Source: Pseudomonas sp. ANT_H12B (GTDB lineage Bacteria > Pseudomonadota > Gammaproteobacteria > Pseudomonadales > Pseudomonadaceae). From it: DNA of 64,000 nt. The stretch lies in the NCBI RefSeq assembly GCF_008369325.1, contig NZ_VOBI01000019.1:1-64000 (forward strand), in the 5' to 3' direction. Below are positions 1 to 9,146 of the stretch, one piece after another (position 1 is the stretch's first letter; every line of letters starts with the position of its first letter). Both the position numbers and the translations under genes were made by a program. The notes beneath the pieces were generated by a model, which searched no databases, was not told where the DNA came from, and saw only the letters and a program-made list of their open reading frames with translations.

Positions 1-121
1 CACTGGTCAGTTGGAAGGAATAAACAATCGAATAAAGGTCATCAAGCGGATGGCGTACGGTTACCGGGATAGCGAATTCTTTTTCATGAAGATCAAGAGC
101 GTCTTTCCCGGTAATCCGTGA
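1..121 (+). pseudogene. 3' end of an ISL3-type transposase (enters from left edge)
   Basis: Reading frame 2 is open from the left edge to a TGA at 119-121 and gives about 39 residues. They contain the EGINNRIKVIKRMAYGYRD signature that closes the DDE domain of ISL3-family transposases, followed by the usual FFFMKIKSVFPG tail. Only the C-terminus is visible, so it cannot be said whether the element is intact. The gene reads toward slyB-like gene, whose stop lies 29 bases beyond, so the right end of the element must fall in the gap between them; I could not identify a terminal inverted repeat from one end alone. Confidence 0.75.
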
Positions 122-149
122 TGAACCTTTTTTTTACCCGTATTCCCGC

Positions 150-614
150 TTAATGCGAAACGCGGCTAGTCCCATCAACAGTAGCAATCCGCACCCGCTC
201 ACCCACACGGAACACTTCATTCTCCTGAACCTGTTGCACGTAGGCGCGCATGCTGCCGTCGTCTTCGCGAACGGTGATTTCCACGCCTTGGGCGCGGGTC
301 AGACCTTCTTCTGTGGCCGAGCCGATCAGGCCGCCAGCGACGGCGCCGATAACGGCAGCAACGATGCTGCCGCGACCGCCACCGATAGCGCTGCCGCCAA
401 CACCGCCAACCGCCGCACCGGCAAGGCCGCCGATCGGGGTTTTGGTACCTTCGATTTTGACCGGTCGCAGCGATTCGATGGTGCCCATGCGAACGGTCTG
501 CACGCGACGCGCTTCGTCACGGGAGTAAGAGTCACCGGTCAGGCTGGACTGGCAACCCGTGAGCAACATCGCCATCGTGGAAAAAGAAGCAACCAGCAGA
601 ACAGACTTACGCAT
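150..614 (-). CDS. slyB: SlyB-like glycine-zipper outer-membrane lipoprotein
   Basis: The 154-residue product has a lipoprotein signal peptide with lipobox LLTGC (Cys at about residue 21). A central glycine-zipper stretch of repeated GxxxG steps (roughly residues 62-100, with GGLAGAAVGGVGG and VIGAVAGGLIG) is followed by a short C-terminal beta-rich region (VEITVREDDG, ERVRI). This architecture matches SlyB/PcpY lipoproteins, which sit in the outer membrane and are linked to PhoP-type envelope stress responses in enteric bacteria. The function in Pseudomonas is inferred from the family. The start ATG at 614 gives the complete signal peptide. The gene stands alone, between the transposase tail and a divergent small gene. 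Confidence 0.85.
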   Translation of the reverse strand: MRKSVLLVASFSTMAMLLTGCQSSLTGDSYSRDEARRVQTVRMGTIESLRPVKIEGTKTPIGGLAGAAVGGVGGSAIGGGRGSIVAAVIGAVAGGLIGSATEEGLTRAQGVEITVREDDGSMRAYVQQVQENEVFRVGERVRIATVDGTSRVSH

Positions 615-782
615 AGCATCAACTCCAAAGGACAGGTATTCATTAAACTCCGCAGCTTGACGCCTGTCACGGCCTTGCCCGGATAAAATTGGTTTGATTC
701 AGGCCCGGTACAGACACCTCCACGAACTCACCACACAGTAGCGGCAAATTCCGGAATCTGCGTCGCTGCCCCAAGGATTGTC

Positions 783-1019
783 ATGGATTACTTCATCATT
801 GTCGTCACTACCGTTGCCGGATTGTATTTCCACTGGTGGCTATACGTTCGGATCAAACGCTGGATGGACCGCGATCTGGCGTTGGCTCTGGCGGGTAAAG
901 ACGAGCAGAAAAAGGCTTTCATGCTCCAGCAACTGGCGAACGCTCAAGCGCAGAAGATCAAGCGCCGAGACCTGCCCCAGTGGCTTGAAGCCGCTGCGGC
1001 AGGTTATCCCAATCGGTAG
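783..1019 (+). CDS. small membrane-anchored protein of unknown function
   Basis: I do not recognise this 78-residue protein. Its first 20 or so residues (MDYFIIVVTTVAGLYFHWWL) form one hydrophobic segment, followed by a basic stretch (RIKRWMDR) that should stay in the cytoplasm, and an Ala/Gln/Lys-rich helical tail that ends in LPQWLEAAAAGYPNR. It looks like a single-pass membrane protein with a cytoplasmic helix. The gene converges on pdxH with only 5 bases between the stops, so the two transcripts overlap at their ends. Codon usage resembles that of its neighbours, and this supports a real gene. Confidence 0.7.
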   Translation: MDYFIIVVTTVAGLYFHWWLYVRIKRWMDRDLALALAGKDEQKKAFMLQQLANAQAQKIKRRDLPQWLEAAAAGYPNR

Positions 1020-1024
1020 ACGGC

Positions 1025-1672
1025 TTAAGGTGCCAGACGTTCAAGAACCCAGTCGGCGCCCTGAAAGCGGTAGTTGAGGCGATCATGCAGGCGGCTCGGA
1101 CGGCCTTGCCAGAACTCGATGCGCTCCGGTAACAAACGGTAACCACCCCAGTGCTCAGGGCAATGAGGTTGCGTGTCGCTGAAACGTTGCTCGGTGTTCT
1201 TGAGCAGCGCTTCCAGCTCGGCACGATCGGCGATCACCCGGCTCTGGGGCGATGCCCAGGCACCGAGACGACTGCCCAGTGGACGAACCTGGAAGTAGGC
1301 GTCGGATTCTTCAGGCGTAACCTTCACCACCCGCCCTTCGATGCGCACCTGGCGCTCCAGGGCTGGCCAGAAAAAGGTCATGGCCGCGAACGGATTCGCG
1401 GCCAGATGCTGGCCCTTGGCGCTGTCGTAGTTGGTGAAGAAGGTGAAGCCCTGCTCGTCCAGCCCCTTGAGCAGCAGAATGCGGCAATGCGGCCGTCCGT
1501 CCTGATCGGCGGTGGCCAGGGTCATGGCATTGGCCTCCACCGGCGGTTGCTCGGTTTTCACCGCGTCGGCAAACCACTGATGGAACAACCCGAATGGCTC
1601 GGCCGGGGCTTGTGCCTCGGTCAGGCCATCACGGGTGTAGTCGCGACGCATATCAGCCAGGCCCTGGGTCAT
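1025..1672 (-). CDS. pdxH: pyridoxamine 5'-phosphate oxidase
   Basis: The 215-residue product is full length for PdxH, the FMN enzyme that oxidises pyridoxamine or pyridoxine 5'-phosphate to pyridoxal 5'-phosphate in the last step of vitamin B6 synthesis and salvage. Recognisable family stretches are ANAMTLATADQDGRPHCRIL near residue 45 (FMN site), NYDSAKGQHLAANP, and the C-terminal signature WGGYRLLPERIEFWQGRPSR with the substrate-binding arginines. The ATG at 1672 is preceded by AAGGAATGCACC, a good ribosome binding site. It lies 24 bases downstream of the OmpA-like gene on the same strand, so the two may be cotranscribed. Confidence 0.96.
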   Translation of the reverse strand: MTQGLADMRRDYTRDGLTEAQAPAEPFGLFHQWFADAVKTEQPPVEANAMTLATADQDGRPHCRILLLKGLDEQGFTFFTNYDSAKGQHLAANPFAAMTFFWPALERQVRIEGRVVKVTPEESDAYFQVRPLGSRLGAWASPQSRVIADRAELEALLKNTEQRFSDTQPHCPEHWGGYRLLPERIEFWQGRPSRLHDRLNYRFQGADWVLERLAP

Positions 1673-1696
1673 GGTGCATTCCTTTTGGTTAACGAA

Positions 1697-2812
1697 TCAC
1701 TTCTTTGTGGCGTCAGCGGCGGCGACTTTTTTCGAGTCGGTAGCGGCTTTGGCCGGAGCAGTCTTTTTCGCTGGCGTCGCGGTTTTAGCAGGCGCCTTCT
1801 TGGCTGGAGCTTTAGCGGCTTTTTTGGCCGGCGCCTTTTTCGCTGCAGGTACATCCGCTTTTTTCGCGGCTGGCGCTGGCGTAACAGGCTTGACCACTGG
1901 CTTGACGTCCTGGGCTGCAACCAAGCGCACTGGCGCCGGAGCCGGCATGTTGTACTTGCTCAGCAACGCGACCATGGTGTTTTGCGGAGTCACCAGCAGT
2001 TCGACACGACGGTTCAAGGCTCGGCCTTCATTGCTGTCGTTGGCAGCACGCGGGGCTTCGCCGCCCATGCCGCGCAGCATCAGACGATCACGCTGCAGAC
2101 CGCTGAGACGGAAAATGGCGGCCACGGCTTGGGCGCGTTCCTGGCTCAGTTTCACGTTGGTCGGTGCGGCACCCGACGTATCGCTGTGACCCAGTACCAG
2201 CACGGCCGTTTTCGGATCGACTTCGAGGATTTTCGCGACGCGAGTGAACGGGCCAAGGGTCACCGGCAACAGCATGGACGGACGATCCGGGTTGAACGAA
2301 CCTTCTACTGGCGCTGTGACCACCAAGACGTTTTCACGACGCTCGAGTTGCAGATTGCTGTCCTTGATCGCCGCGCGCAGACGCGGTTCATAGTCGTCGA
2401 GCCAGGCTTGGGTGACCTTCGGATCTGGCATTGGCACGACTTTGGCGGTGCTTTGCTCCTTGCCACCGAACGGCCACCACCACTTGCCGCCTTCAGCGGC
2501 CTCAGCCTTGGCCACTTCGACAGGTTTGACTTCAGGTTTTACCTCTGGTTTTTTGTCGAGGACTTCCTCCGAGCCAAACGGCCAATACCAAGGGCTGGAG
2601 CTTTCAGTCTTGGCCACCGGCGCGGTGGCGGCAGGCTTGAGCGGGGCCGGAGCGGGAGTTGGAGACGGGCCTTTAGCCGGGTCTTTGGCTGCAACTTTGT
2701 CGGAGGAATCGAACGGCCACCAGCTGCCGCCGTCTGCATCATTTTTTGGGGTCTGTGCACAACCGGTGATAGCGAAGCACAGGGCCAAGGCGAGGGTTTG
2801 TTTGGTTGACAT
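1697..2812 (-). CDS. OmpA-family lipoprotein with Lys/Ala/Pro-rich tail
   Basis: The start is placed at 2812, where MSTKQTLALALCFAITGCAQ gives a lipoprotein signal with lipobox ITGC. The 371-residue product then has a low-complexity Pro/Ala/Lys region holding three copies of a (K)WW/WYWPFG motif (about residues 30-110). An OmpA-like peptidoglycan-binding domain follows at about 130-280 (VLVLGHSDTSGAAPTNVKLSQERA, NRRVEL). The tail of about 70 residues is built from AKK, APAKK and KTAP steps like histone H1 or AlgP. It probably anchors the outer membrane to peptidoglycan; the basic tail might bind DNA or acidic polymers, which is inference. The tandem WPFG repeats are not something I can assign. 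Confidence 0.85.
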   Translation of the reverse strand: MSTKQTLALALCFAITGCAQTPKNDADGGSWWPFDSSDKVAAKDPAKGPSPTPAPAPLKPAATAPVAKTESSSPWYWPFGSEEVLDKKPEVKPEVKPVEVAKAEAAEGGKWWWPFGGKEQSTAKVVPMPDPKVTQAWLDDYEPRLRAAIKDSNLQLERRENVLVVTAPVEGSFNPDRPSMLLPVTLGPFTRVAKILEVDPKTAVLVLGHSDTSGAAPTNVKLSQERAQAVAAIFRLSGLQRDRLMLRGMGGEAPRAANDSNEGRALNRRVELLVTPQNTMVALLSKYNMPAPAPVRLVAAQDVKPVVKPVTPAPAAKKADVPAAKKAPAKKAAKAPAKKAPAKTATPAKKTAPAKAATDSKKVAAADATKK

Positions 2813-2896
2813 AGTTATCCACAAAAAATGAAGTAATGAAAAAATCAGACCGGACAGGCCCGCATAAACAGACGCTTTGAAACCAAAAAGGCCTTC

Positions 2897-2916
2897 AGGT
2901 TCCGGTTCTGGAACCT
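2897..2916 (-). terminator. hairpin after the esterase gene
   Basis: A perfect 7-bp inverted repeat (AGGTTCC, loop GGTTCT, GGAACCT) lies just past the esterase stop codon. On the minus strand a short T-run (GGCCTTTTTGG) follows several bases later, so termination is plausible but not textbook. Confidence 0.45.
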
Positions 2917-2927
2917 TTAAGCGGGTT

Positions 2928-4073
2928 TTACAGACAAGTGGCCAGTACTCGCACAAGCTTTTGTGCGCGCGGATCCATCAAGACGTACGGCCCCAACGTA
3001 TTTGTCACAAAGCCAAAGGCGACATCGTGTTCCGGGTCAGCAAAACCGATTGAGCCGCCAGCGCCAGGATGGCCAAACGCCCGAGGGCCAAGGCCGTAGG
3101 TCGCATTGGGAACATCCGGTTGATCGAGCATGCAACCCAGGCCGAAACGGGTCCGGGTCAGTAATGTCTTGTCCTCGCCGAGGCTGTGTTCGCGCGTCAG
3201 CTCGTCGAGCATTTCGCTTTCCAGCAGGCTGCCGTCGAGCAGACCGGCATAGAACCCGGCCAGGCTACGGGCATTGCCGTGGCCATTAGCAGCCGGCTGC
3301 TGCATCCGCCGCCACTCGGGTTTGTTGGTGCTGGTCATGATCGACGGCGGATTGGTGAAAGCCCGGGTCGTCATGGCCGTCGGCTCGCGCATCGTCACTT
3401 GCAGCAAGCGCTGGGCCGCGGCATCGCCGACGTTACCCTTGCCACGGGCGATGTGCGCCACGCGATGGAACTCTTCGTCCGCCAGGCCGACGTGAAAATC
3501 CAGCCCCAAAGGTTTCGCTATCCGCGCCACGATGGATTCACCCGGCCCGCGACCGTCGGCACGACGCAGCAATTCGCCGACCAGCCAGCCGTAGGTGATC
3601 GCCGCATAACCGTGGCCTTGACCGGGCGTCCACCAAGGCGTTTCAGCCGCCAGGGCGTCAACCATGGTTTGCCAGTCGTAAAGGGCTTCCGGGGTCAGCA
3701 ATTCGCGCAGCGCCGGCAGACCGGCCTGATGGCAGAGCAATTGACGCAAGGTGACGGATTCCTTGCCGGCAGCGGCGAACTCGGGCCAGTAGCGGGCAAC
3801 CGGCGCATCGAGTTGCAGCTTGCCTTCGGCCACCAGTTGCAGGGCGGTGACGGCGGTGAAAGTCTTGGTGCAGGAAAACAGGTTGGCAATGGTGTCGCTA
3901 TGCCAGGTCTCAAGGCCATCCTTGTCGGCGGTACCGGCCCAGAGGTCGAGGACGGTTTCACCGCCGATCTGAATGCACAACGCTGCGCCACGCTCCTGAG
4001 GATCGTCGAACAGCGCCGCGAAAGCTTCGCGCACCGCTTCGAACTTAAGCTCGTAATGACCCTGAATCTGCAC
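2928..4073 (-). CDS. beta-lactamase-fold serine esterase (family VIII type)
   Basis: The product belongs to the class C beta-lactamase/DD-peptidase fold that includes EstB-type carboxylesterases. The nucleophile motif SxxK appears as SCTK at about residues 67-70. The tyrosine region GYAAITYGWLVGEL at about 160 and the C-terminal GHPGAGGSIGFADPE, the usual replacement for the beta-lactamase KTG strand, are both present. There is no signal peptide, so it should be cytoplasmic and act on short-chain or beta-lactam-like esters; the substrate is unknown. A GTG start at 4073 is preferred because GAGGGAG lies 6 bases upstream, whereas the TTG at 4079 directly abuts that site. Confidence 0.85.
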   Translation of the reverse strand: MQIQGHYELKFEAVREAFAALFDDPQERGAALCIQIGGETVLDLWAGTADKDGLETWHSDTIANLFSCTKTFTAVTALQLVAEGKLQLDAPVARYWPEFAAAGKESVTLRQLLCHQAGLPALRELLTPEALYDWQTMVDALAAETPWWTPGQGHGYAAITYGWLVGELLRRADGRGPGESIVARIAKPLGLDFHVGLADEEFHRVAHIARGKGNVGDAAAQRLLQVTMREPTAMTTRAFTNPPSIMTSTNKPEWRRMQQPAANGHGNARSLAGFYAGLLDGSLLESEMLDELTREHSLGEDKTLLTRTRFGLGCMLDQPDVPNATYGLGPRAFGHPGAGGSIGFADPEHDVAFGFVTNTLGPYVLMDPRAQKLVRVLATCL

Positions 4074-4214
4074 CCGCAACTCCCTCGGATAAACGTTCTA
4101 CAAAGTGGCCGCATTGTTCCAGCCATTGAAGGTTTTGGAAACAGGGGCGGGCTGGGCGGTCGGTCGCCCATGGATTGGATCAGAAACTTGTGGTGCCTTG
4201 GCGGACGCCTTCGC

Positions 4215-4258
4215 GAGCAGGCTCGCGCCCACAGAACGTTGCGGGCGCGAGCCTGCTC
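4215..4258. repeat. palindromic intergenic repeat, GCGAGC family
   Basis: GAGCAGGCTCGCGCCC at 4215-4230 is repeated in perfect inversion at 4243-4258 around a 12-base loop. The core is shared with the palindromes near 14300, 37125, 46263, 50551 and 52901, so it belongs to a dispersed REP-like family of this genome. It sits between two minus-strand genes. Confidence 0.85.
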
Positions 4259-4289
4259 GAGATGAACGATAACGCGGTCTCAGATGATG

Positions 4290-6806
4290 TTAATGGCCAT
4301 TCCCGGAATGCCCACTCGCATGGCCAGCGCCCTGCCCTGCGCCTTTGCCGGCGTCGCCTTTTCTGCCGCCCTCGGCTTCGTGGCGGGCTTTGTCCGCTTC
4401 GGCCCTGGCCTTTTCGGCTTCCTTGCCGAGCTGATCGACGGTCAGCAAATTACTCTTGCGCACGCTGTCGACGAAACCCTGGAACGGTAGATCGGTAATA
4501 CCCACCAGACCAAAGTGACCGTTTTCGCCATCCATCAGACGCCCGGTCACCGGTTGATCGAGGTACTGGAACCAGTGCACCCCGACGATCGACGGTTCAC
4601 TCATCGCCTGTTTGAGGAAATTGGCGTAGGCCGGGGCGCGGTCTTCTTCCTTCGCCAACTGCGTCACACCACCCCAGAACGGGCCGCGATCTGCCGAGCC
4701 GAAGTTGAACTCGGTAATCAGCACCGGTTTGTCCAGACTGCGCAATTTGGCGAAGTCGTAACCGTCCTGAGGTTGCAAGGTATACATGTTGAAGCTCATC
4801 ACGTCGCAATACTGCGCGCAGGACTCCACCGCTTCCGGCGTGCTGATGGCGAACCGGCCGCCCAGCAACAGCTGATTTGGCGCGTGCCACTTGAGCGAGT
4901 CGGAGATGGTTTTGAAGTACGTATCGGCAAAGACTTTCTGGAAGTATTTGAAGTCGGCTTCGATTTCCGGGTGTTCGGCGCTGGGCATTGGCGGCACGAA
5001 GCCCGGATCTTCCATCAATTCCCAGGCTAACAAGTCAATCCCCCAGGCTTTGGAAAGGCCCGCCTGATTGCGGTATTTGTCTCGAAGCTGCTTGAGGAAC
5101 GCGCGTTTGGCCGGCACGTCGGTGGTCATTTTCAAGGTGCCGTAGGCCAGGGCGTAGCGGGCTTTCGGGTCGTCGCCGGGGCCGGCCCAGGCCAGTTCGT
5201 TGTCGGCGAAGTAACCGATCAGCCACGGATCGTCGCGATGGTCACGGGCGGCAATAGCCACAGCACGCTCGGTGGCCATGGCGAAACGCGGATCGAACGG
5301 GTCAGGCATACCGCCCCACCAGTCGGTGCCGGTGCTGATGCTGGCGTAATCACCGACGATCGACAGCGGTAAGGTGTAGGGCACGCGGTCCGCATTGGCC
5401 AGCGCCGGAGCGCTCCAGTTGCCGATGGTATTGAAGCCCCAGGCTTGCAGGCGATCAAGGGTGTGGCTGGCCCAGCGTTGTTCATCAACAACCGTTTTGC
5501 AGGGTTCGACAGGTGTTTGTGGTTGCTCAGCCGTTTTTGCGGCTGTCGCGTCGACTGCACCGGTCTTGGCGGCTTCCGCGACACCGGATTCGGCAGTCGA
5601 AGGAACGACAGGTTGCTCAGCGGCCTTCTCGACTGTCGCCTCAGCGGCATCGGTCTTGGCGGCTTCGGCGACGCCGGCTTTGGTGTCGCTGCCCAACGCA
5701 CAAGGTTCGCCATAGACGCGCTGCAAGTTGGCACCGTAGAAGTCATACCAGCGACCGGCGTTATAGCCACGGCCCTGATCGGCGCCGTTGCCGCCACGGT
5801 TGTCGCCTTCGCCAAAGTGGTTGGCCAGCGCCTCGTCGGGTTTTGGCAAGGACTCGAACATCCACTCGCGACCGGCGACGTAGGTCTGGTTGACGCTTGG
5901 GGTGACGGTGTTGACGCCGAGCGAGTAGAACGGATGCCCTTCTGGCGTCACCAGGTACCAGCGACCATCACGTTTCTCGGTGCGGAAAAAGCCGCTGGCC
6001 TTGAACGCCGGGCCTTTGATCCAGCCACCGAACTTGTCCAGGGACGACTTCTTACGTTCGGCAAGCCAGGTTTTCGTTTGCTGTTGTTCCTTGGCTGCGG
6101 CGCTTTTGAGTTGCTCGTCGCTGCTGACTTTTTCTGGCCATTTGGCCCGGGTCGATTGACCGTAAGCGTCTACCAGCCCGCCATAAACGGCCTGATTAAT
6201 AGCCTCGCCGTTCTGCACGCCAAAACGTTCCAGCAGGATGCTCTGGGCGACTTTCGGCTGATCCATCGACAACGTCACCGACACCACTTGGCTGCGATCC
6301 AGCTCACCGGCACTGCTGGCCAGCAAAATGCGCTGACCGTCGACCGTCATTGGCATCGGCGGGCCGGCTTTCATCCCCAGGCTCAGCGGCGAACTCGGCT
6401 GCAGCGGCACCAGCAGGGTTTGCGCCGGGCCGGCCGGCAAATCGACGCGGCTGATCAACGTCTTGCCGTCGTTGCTCTGGATTTTCACGTACAGGGTCAC
6501 GGCCCAATTCATTGCGCTCTGGATCCGCAGACTCATGACGCCCGACTGCGACCAGTCCCAGGCTCCGGTTTGCGGGGTCAGGCGCAAGGTCGGCTGGGCG
6601 ACAGGATTGAAGGTCACCCGGCGCAGCACTTCACCTTCGGCCGTTTGCTCGGCGTTGGATTGCGGCAGGCTGGCGTCCTGAGTCGCCACCTGGACCACAT
6701 CAGCGGGGCGCACAAAGTTGAACAGTGTTTGTTGGCTGGCAGGAGCCGCCAGCAAAGGAGCTGCGAACATCAGGGCAAAAACAGCGGGCAACGAACGGCG
6801 AATCAT
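4290..6806 (-). CDS. secreted GH50-like (beta-agarase/beta-galactosidase-type) glycosidase
   Basis: The 838-residue protein starts at ATG 6806 (AGGGAG 12 bases upstream) with a Sec signal (MIRRSLPAVFALMF...LLAAPAS). An N-terminal beta-sandwich-like region is followed by a GH clan-A barrel: PFYSLGVNTVTP, GYFADNELAW with the probable acid/base Glu, and KPVLITEFNFGSADRG with the probable nucleophile Glu. The arrangement resembles GH50 agarases, but the natural substrate in a pseudomonad is unknown and may be a self-made or plant polysaccharide. Two features stand out: an Ala/Glu/Thr-rich imperfect repeat of about 65 residues inserted in the barrel (about 368-434), and a Gly/His/Lys-rich C-terminus ending GHASGHSGNGH. 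It lies downstream of dinG on the same strand. Confidence 0.8.
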   Translation of the reverse strand: MIRRSLPAVFALMFAAPLLAAPASQQTLFNFVRPADVVQVATQDASLPQSNAEQTAEGEVLRRVTFNPVAQPTLRLTPQTGAWDWSQSGVMSLRIQSAMNWAVTLYVKIQSNDGKTLISRVDLPAGPAQTLLVPLQPSSPLSLGMKAGPPMPMTVDGQRILLASSAGELDRSQVVSVTLSMDQPKVAQSILLERFGVQNGEAINQAVYGGLVDAYGQSTRAKWPEKVSSDEQLKSAAAKEQQQTKTWLAERKKSSLDKFGGWIKGPAFKASGFFRTEKRDGRWYLVTPEGHPFYSLGVNTVTPSVNQTYVAGREWMFESLPKPDEALANHFGEGDNRGGNGADQGRGYNAGRWYDFYGANLQRVYGEPCALGSDTKAGVAEAAKTDAAEATVEKAAEQPVVPSTAESGVAEAAKTGAVDATAAKTAEQPQTPVEPCKTVVDEQRWASHTLDRLQAWGFNTIGNWSAPALANADRVPYTLPLSIVGDYASISTGTDWWGGMPDPFDPRFAMATERAVAIAARDHRDDPWLIGYFADNELAWAGPGDDPKARYALAYGTLKMTTDVPAKRAFLKQLRDKYRNQAGLSKAWGIDLLAWELMEDPGFVPPMPSAEHPEIEADFKYFQKVFADTYFKTISDSLKWHAPNQLLLGGRFAISTPEAVESCAQYCDVMSFNMYTLQPQDGYDFAKLRSLDKPVLITEFNFGSADRGPFWGGVTQLAKEEDRAPAYANFLKQAMSEPSIVGVHWFQYLDQPVTGRLMDGENGHFGLVGITDLPFQGFVDSVRKSNLLTVDQLGKEAEKARAEADKARHEAEGGRKGDAGKGAGQGAGHASGHSGNGH

Positions 6807-6902
6807 AGGAACGAGGTTCTCCCTAACGACCTTCAAAGGGTCAGTGGAAAAGCGATGGTTGAGAGATAGACAACGGGTTGGGCAAAAATGCCCAGCCCTG
6901 TT

Positions 6903-9047
6903 TCAGGAAATTTCACGACGGAATGGCGGCAACGCATTGAGGATCGCCTTGCCATAACGCTGGGTGACCAGACGCCGGTCGAGCAAGGTGATGGTGCCGC
7001 GGTCTTCTTCAGTGCGCAGCAAACGACCGCAGGCCTGGACGAGTTTGAGCGAGGCGTCCGGCACGGAGATCTCCATGAACGGATTGCCGCCACGGGCCTC
7101 GATCCACTCGGCCAAAGCCGCTTCGACCGGATCATCGGGCACCGAGAATGGAATCTTCGCGATCACCACATGCTCGCAATACGCACCGGGCAAGTCGACA
7201 CCTTCAGCGAAACTCGCGAGGCCGAACAACACGCTGGAATCTCCGCCATCGACCCGTGCCTTGTGCTTGTTCAGGGTTTCCTGTTTCGACAGGTTGCCTT
7301 GAATGAACACTTGCTTGCGCCAGTCGCGGTCCAGACCGTCGAACACGTCCTGCATCTGTTTACGCGAGGAGAACAGCACCAGCGTACCGCGCGAACCTTC
7401 CACCAGTTGTGGCAGGTCACGGATGATCGCCGCGGTGTGGGCCGGCGCATCACGCGGATCGGCTTTCAGGTCCGGCACTCGCAGCACGCCAGCATCAGCG
7501 TGATGGAACGGGCTCGGGACCACGGCGGTCACGGCTTTTTTTGGCAGGCCGGCGCGCATGCGGAAACGGTCGAAAGTACCGAGCGCCGTCAACGTGGCCG
7601 AGGTCACCAAAGCGCCATAAGCCACGTTCCACAGATTGCGACGGAGCATTTCCGCCGCGAGGATCGGACTGGCGTTGACCTCGATGTCGAACAGCGAACC
7701 GCTTTCGGCCAGGGTCAGCCAGCGAGCCATCGGCGGGTTGTCTTCCGGGTCTTCGGCGGTGAACGCGGTCCACAACTCCCAATTGCCCGAGGAACGCGAC
7801 AACAGACTGCCGAACAACGGATACCACTCTTCGGCCTGGTTGCTGGCGATGCCGATGTTGACCTCGCCGTCCATGCCTTCCTTGAGCAGCTCGGTGAGGC
7901 GAGTGAACAGATCGGTCAGGCGAGCGAAGGCTTTTTTCAGCTCGACGCCCATCTCGCGCATGTGCTCGGGAATCACCCCACCGACGAAACGGTGACGCGG
8001 CCGCTCGCGACCTTCGACGTCTTCACCGGGTTTGAAATCGGCGACCTGCTCGCAGGCGCTGAACATGAATTGCTGCTGGGTTTTGATCTCTCGCGCCAGT
8101 TCCGGCACCTGTTCGATCAACTTGCCCAGATCGCCCGGCAGCGGGTGCTGGGCCAGCAGCTTGGTGAGATTCTTGGCGGTGGTTTCCAGCCAGTCGGCGG
8201 TGGAGCGCAGGCGTGTGTAGTGGGCGAAGTGGCCGATGGCCTTGTCCGGCAGGTGGTGCCCTTCGTCGAACACGTAGATCGTGTCGCGCGGGTCCGGCAG
8301 TACGGCGCCGCCGCCCAACGCCAGATCGGCCAGAACCATGTCGTGGTTGGTGACGATCACGTCGACCTTGCCCATGCCTTCGCGGGCCTTGTAGAAGGCG
8401 CACTGGCCGAAGTTCGGGCAGTGACGGTTGGTGCACTGGCTGTGATCGGTGGTCAGGCGCGCCCAATCGGCGTCTTCCAGGGCGGTGGACCAGCTGTCGC
8501 GGTCGCCGTCCCATTTATTGCCGGCCAGCTTTTCGATCATGCTGGTGAACAGCTTTTGACTGGCCTCATCGACCTCGATCTTGAAGCCTTCTTCTTCAAA
8601 CAGCTGCGCCGTGGCGGTTTGCGCGTGGCCTTCCTGGAGCAACATGTCGAGCTTGGACAGGCACATGTAGCGCCCGCGGCCCTTGGCCAGGGCGAAGCTG
8701 AAATTCAGCCCGCTGTTGCGCATCAGGTCGGGCAAATCCTTGTAGACGATCTGCTCTTGCAGGGCCACGGTGGCCGTGGCGATCACCAGACGTTTGCCGG
8801 CGGCCTTGGCGGTAGGAATCGCCGCCAGGCTGTAGGCCACGGTTTTACCGGTACCGGTGCCGGCTTCCACCGCGACAATCGCGGGGTCGCCACTGCGCCG
8901 GCCTTCGTCGTCGGTGTCGATGTCACCGAGGACTTTGGCAATTTCGGCAATCATCAGGCGTTGGCCGTAGCGCGGTTTGAGGCTCTTGGCTTCAAGAAAA
9001 CGCGAGTAGGCGCCCTGGATCGTGGTTTTGAGTTCGGTGCTGATCAT
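6903..9047 (-). CDS. dinG: ATP-dependent DNA helicase DinG
   Basis: The 714-residue product is a full-length XPD-like superfamily 2 helicase that unwinds DNA 5' to 3' and helps remove R-loops and recombination intermediates. Walker A is EAGTGTGKT at residues 61-69 and the DEAH box is DEGHH near 255. The iron-sulphur cluster cysteines are visible in RYMCLSK and in CTNRHCPNFGQC near 200. The C-terminal helicase motif QACGRLLRTEEDRG with the arginine finger is intact. The gene starts at ATG 9047, divergent from the CopD-like gene. I see no convincing LexA box in the 99-base gap, although dinG is SOS-regulated in E. coli. Confidence 0.96.
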   Translation of the reverse strand: MISTELKTTIQGAYSRFLEAKSLKPRYGQRLMIAEIAKVLGDIDTDDEGRRSGDPAIVAVEAGTGTGKTVAYSLAAIPTAKAAGKRLVIATATVALQEQIVYKDLPDLMRNSGLNFSFALAKGRGRYMCLSKLDMLLQEGHAQTATAQLFEEEGFKIEVDEASQKLFTSMIEKLAGNKWDGDRDSWSTALEDADWARLTTDHSQCTNRHCPNFGQCAFYKAREGMGKVDVIVTNHDMVLADLALGGGAVLPDPRDTIYVFDEGHHLPDKAIGHFAHYTRLRSTADWLETTAKNLTKLLAQHPLPGDLGKLIEQVPELAREIKTQQQFMFSACEQVADFKPGEDVEGRERPRHRFVGGVIPEHMREMGVELKKAFARLTDLFTRLTELLKEGMDGEVNIGIASNQAEEWYPLFGSLLSRSSGNWELWTAFTAEDPEDNPPMARWLTLAESGSLFDIEVNASPILAAEMLRRNLWNVAYGALVTSATLTALGTFDRFRMRAGLPKKAVTAVVPSPFHHADAGVLRVPDLKADPRDAPAHTAAIIRDLPQLVEGSRGTLVLFSSRKQMQDVFDGLDRDWRKQVFIQGNLSKQETLNKHKARVDGGDSSVLFGLASFAEGVDLPGAYCEHVVIAKIPFSVPDDPVEAALAEWIEARGGNPFMEISVPDASLKLVQACGRLLRTEEDRGTITLLDRRLVTQRYGKAILNALPPFRREIS

Positions 9048-9146
9048 GGATTGTCGGGCGCAAAAAACGCTGGATAAATTTTCAGTGGTTCGGATCGGCG
9101 GCTATCATACCGCGCTAATTAATCCCGCGCAGAACGGAGTAACCCA

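Noticed and set aside
1151..2809. A 552-codon open frame on the plus strand across pdxH and the OmpA-like gene
   Set aside because: It runs antisense through two recognisable genes and its translation is Arg/Gly/His-rich without domains.
6888..9077. A 729-codon open frame on the plus strand opposite dinG
   Set aside because: It is the mirror of a GC-rich coding gene; it has no family signature or ribosome binding site, while the dinG frame has all helicase motifs.
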